This document shows positions 42,098 to 44,455 of a stretch of 44,455 nucleotides of DNA, one piece after another. Numbering within the stretch: position 1 is the first letter of the stretch; every line of letters starts with the position of its first letter. The position numbers and the translations under genes were made by a program. Source of the stretch: an uncultured Anaerobutyricum sp. (GTDB lineage: Bacteria; Bacillota; Clostridia; Lachnospirales; Lachnospiraceae); assembly GCF_934307085.1 (NCBI RefSeq), contig NZ_CAKRCF010000026.1, positions 1-44,455 on the forward strand, written 5' to 3'. The notes beneath the pieces were generated by a model, which saw only the letters and a list, made by a program, of their open reading frames with translations, made no database searches and had not been told where the DNA came from.

Positions 42098-42946
42098 ATG
42101 AAGTTTACAAAGATGCATGGAATAGGAAATGATTACGTTTACGTAAATTGTTTTGAAGAATCAATAAAGAATCCTGCAGAAGTATCAAAGTTTGTCAGTG
42201 ACCGTCATTTTGGAATTGGTTCAGATGGATTAATTCTTATCAGTCCTTCTGCAAAAGCAGATTTTCGTATGAACATCTATAATGCAGATGGTTCTCAGGC
42301 AGAAATGTGCGGAAATGGTATCCGTTGTGTGGCAAAATATGTGTATGATTACGGTCTGACAGATAAGACAGAGATTTCTGTGGAGACTTTAGCGGGAATT
42401 AAATATTTAAAACTTCAGGTTGAAAATGGAAAAGTGGCAACTGTAGAAGTAAATATGGGTGCACCGATTCTTGAACCAAAGGAGATTCCAGTTGCAGTAG
42501 ATACAAATCCTGTAGTGAATGTTCCTGTTGAAGTAAAGGGAAAGATTTATCATATGACCTGCGTATCTATGGGAAACCCTCATGCAATTATCTTTATGGA
42601 TAATGTAAAAGAATTAGATATCGAAGCCATTGGACCATATTTTGAAAATCATCCAGTATTCCCCAAGAGAACAAACACTGAGTTTGTAGAAGTGTTAGAT
42701 AAAAACACAGTAAATATGAGAGTATGGGAGCGCGGCAGTGATGAGACACTCGCCTGTGGAACAGGTGCCTGTGCAACTACCGTTGCCTGTATATTAAATA
42801 ACAAGACAGAAGACGAAGTTACAGTACATTTGCTTGGAGGGGATTTAAAAATCCGCTGGGACCGCAAAGAAAATTTAGTTTATATGACCGGTCCGGCAAC
42901 CGTTGTATTTGACGGGGATATTACTCTTCCAGAAGGAATAGCTTAG
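42098..42946 (+). CDS. dapF: Diaminopimelate epimerase
   Basis: 282 residues from ATG 42098, preceded by AGAAGGGAG. The catalytic cysteines are Cys71 (EMCGNGIRC) and Cys220 (LACGTGACA), both intact; the start MKFTKMHGIGNDY and GSDGLI are family hallmarks. It converts LL- to meso-diaminopimelate for lysine and peptidoglycan. With dapL just downstream, the two adjacent steps of the aminotransferase pathway are encoded together. Length is normal. Confidence 0.96.
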   Translation: MKFTKMHGIGNDYVYVNCFEESIKNPAEVSKFVSDRHFGIGSDGLILISPSAKADFRMNIYNADGSQAEMCGNGIRCVAKYVYDYGLTDKTEISVETLAGIKYLKLQVENGKVATVEVNMGAPILEPKEIPVAVDTNPVVNVPVEVKGKIYHMTCVSMGNPHAIIFMDNVKELDIEAIGPYFENHPVFPKRTNTEFVEVLDKNTVNMRVWERGSDETLACGTGACATTVACILNNKTEDEVTVHLLGGDLKIRWDRKENLVYMTGPATVVFDGDITLPEGIA

Positions 42947-43032
42947 CAGTAATATAGAAATACTAAAAGAAAATAGCTATGAATAGCGTATTGTAATAGA
43001 CAGAAGTAGGCAAAAGCCAGATTGGAGCAGCT

Positions 43033-44247
43033 ATGTTTAAAGTAAACGAGAATTATTTAAAATTGCCAGGTAGCTATCTTTTTTCTAACATCGGAAAAAA
43101 AGTAGCTGCATACAAAGAGGCAAATCCAGACAAATCTATTATCAGCTTAGGAATTGGTGACGTAACACAGCCATTAGCACCAGAAATCATCAAAAGTCTC
43201 CACAGTGCAGTAGATGAGATGGGAAAGGCAGAAACTTTCCGCGGATACGCACCAGATCTCGGATATGAATTTTTAAGAAATGCAATTGCAGATGGTGATT
43301 ATAAGAGCCGCGGATGTGACATCAGTGCTGACGAAATCTTTGTCAGTGACGGTGCAAAATGCGATTCTGGAAACATTCAGGAAATTTTCAGTGTAGATAA
43401 CAAAATCGCTGTATGTGACCCTGTATATCCAGTTTACGTTGACACAAACGTTATGGCAGGAAGAACAGGAACATATAATCCGATAACAGAAACATGGAGC
43501 GATGTAATCTATATGCCATGTACAGCAGAGAACGATTTCGTACCAGACTTCCCAAAAGAAGAACCAGATATCATTTATCTTTGTTTCCCAAATAACCCAA
43601 CAGGAACAACAATCACAAAAGCACAGCTTCAGGAATGGGTTGACTATGCTAACAAGATTGGTGCAGTTATCATTTATGATGCTGCTTATGAGGCATACAT
43701 CAGCGAAGATGACGTAGCACACAGCATTTACGAATGCGAAGGAGCAAGAACTTGTGCAATCGAGCTTCGAAGCTTCTCTAAGAATGCAGGATTCACAGGA
43801 ACAAGACTTGGTTTCACAGTTGTTCCTAAGGACTTAAAAGCAGGAGATGTTGCTTTACATTCCTTATGGGCAAGACGTCATGGAACAAAGTATAATGGTG
43901 CTCCATATATCATCCAGAGAGCCGGCGAAGCTTGCTACAGCGAAGCTGGAAAAGCACAGTTAAAAGAGCAGGTTGCGTTCTACATGAACAATGCCAAAAT
44001 CATCAAAGAAGGCTTAAAAGACGCAGGATATACTGTATTTGGAGGAGTAAATGCACCATATATCTGGTTACAGACTCCAGATAAGATGCCATCTTGGGAT
44101 TTCTTTGATTTCTTATTAAATAAAGCAAATGTAGTAGGAACACCAGGTTCAGGATTTGGACCAAGCGGAGAAGGATACTTCCGACTCACAGCATTTGGCT
44201 CCTACGAAAACACATTAGAAGCCATCGAGAGAATTAAGGCTCTTTAA
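43033..44247 (+). CDS. dapL: LL-diaminopimelate aminotransferase
   Basis: 404 residues. A PLP-dependent fold type I enzyme: [11 protein letters not shown] (38-48), FPNNPTGT (185-192), PLP Lys250 in [14 protein letters not shown], and the Arg near YFRLTAFG. It makes LL-diaminopimelate from tetrahydrodipicolinate and glutamate in one step, replacing several enzymes of the succinylase route. The gene lies 86 nt after dapF with GGAG upstream of ATG 43033. The order dapF-dapL supports the assignment. Confidence 0.95.
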   Translation: MFKVNENYLKLPGSYLFSNIGKKVAAYKEANPDKSIISLGIGDVTQPLAPEIIKSLHSAVDEMGKAETFRGYAPDLGYEFLRNAIADGDYKSRGCDISADEIFVSDGAKCDSGNIQEIFSVDNKIAVCDPVYPVYVDTNVMAGRTGTYNPITETWSDVIYMPCTAENDFVPDFPKEEPDIIYLCFPNNPTGTTITKAQLQEWVDYANKIGAVIIYDAAYEAYISEDDVAHSIYECEGARTCAIELRSFSKNAGFTGTRLGFTVVPKDLKAGDVALHSLWARRHGTKYNGAPYIIQRAGEACYSEAGKAQLKEQVAFYMNNAKIIKEGLKDAGYTVFGGVNAPYIWLQTPDKMPSWDFFDFLLNKANVVGTPGSGFGPSGEGYFRLTAFGSYENTLEAIERIKAL

Positions 44248-44341
44248 TTCTGATTTGTCGAGTTGGTAACAGACGCCGCTGTAGAGAAGGTTGTGCTCGG
44301 ATTGCCAAAAGTAATATTGAACAGAGAGACTAAAACATCTC

Positions 44342-44455
44342 CTATTTTGAGCTGTTGCGCTAAACGTTCCATTTTGCTCAGTAAAGCAGAAACTTCGCAG
44401 TAACGAATGCGAAGTTTCTATGGTCAAAATTCCACAGCACAAAGGCTCAAAATAG
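44342..44455. repeat. Long imperfect inverted repeat, cut by the window edge
   Basis: CTATTTTGAGC (44342-44352) and GCTCAAAATAG (44445-44455) are the outer arms. Inside, AGAAACTTCGCA (44388-44399) and TGCGAAGTTTCT (44408-44419) form a perfect 12-bp hairpin. Together they give a cruciform or foldback of about 114 bp. It resembles a small palindromic repeat element or MITE-like unit; the right edge may continue beyond the window. Confidence 0.6.

Noticed and set aside
1..44455. CRISPR arrays, tRNA or rRNA genes, classical DDE insertion sequences
   Set aside because: No regular repeat-spacer pattern, cloverleaf or transposase with terminal repeats was seen.

Overview
The window looks like a chromosomal segment from a low-to-moderate GC member of the Bacillota, most likely Lachnospiraceae. 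The right-hand housekeeping genes (carA-carB, glnA, an ANTAR regulator, dapF and the LL-diaminopimelate aminotransferase dapL) and strong AGGAGG-type ribosome binding sites fit this. No rRNA, tRNA or CRISPR array was seen. The genus is inferred, not proven.

Layout. (1) About 1-6000, visibly more GC-rich: the tail of an FtsX-type permease, a small sigma factor of the kind found on conjugative elements, and a two-component system divergent from a three-gene ABC transporter of the lantibiotic-immunity (NisFEG / CprABC-like) type. (2) 6000-8950, AT-rich: an Rpn-type PD-(D/E)XK nuclease gene between two copies of a 43-bp direct repeat, a small serine resolvase, and a BlaI/MecI-type repressor gene broken by one in-frame stop. 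(3) 8880-13070, minus strand: a surface protein, a lipoprotein with an LHH/HNH nuclease tail (polymorphic toxin) and a SUKH-family immunity protein in one tightly coupled operon, then a membrane protein whose C-terminus appears truncated. (4) 13470-18000, plus strand: a possible leader peptide, DUF932 protein, two DUF5688-like proteins, a YqaJ exonuclease and a Rad52-like annealing protein, that is, a phage-like recombination module. (5) 18000-25130: an XRE repressor, an Ig-like/Fn3-like surface protein, a YARHG-domain protein, an excisionase-like HTH protein, a second Rpn nuclease and two unknown proteins. (6) 25270-32580: a predicted primase-helicase fusion on the minus strand, a fragment of a second resolvase, unknown helical proteins and a P-loop ATPase. 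(7) 32576-34330: a large serine recombinase. (8) 34334 onward: host chromosome, starting with the 3' part of a peptidoglycan-binding-domain gene and then carAB, glnA, the ANTAR regulator, dapF and dapL.

Interpretation. The large serine recombinase next to a headless host gene marks the right end of an integrated mobile element; the left end and any transfer genes would lie before position 1. The element is a mosaic: resolvase pieces, the direct repeat, truncated genes and the GC shift record several insertions. Within it, the exonuclease/annealase pair, the primase-helicase and the P-loop ATPase could support replication and recombination, while the toxin/immunity operon and the antimicrobial-peptide ABC transporter are competition cargo. 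The best candidates for new biology are the lipoprotein nuclease toxin operon, the recombination module with an internal terminator, and the primase-helicase fusion. On the chromosomal side, noteworthy regulatory signals are a terminator-containing leader before carA, a degenerate tandem repeat before dapF and a long inverted repeat after dapL.
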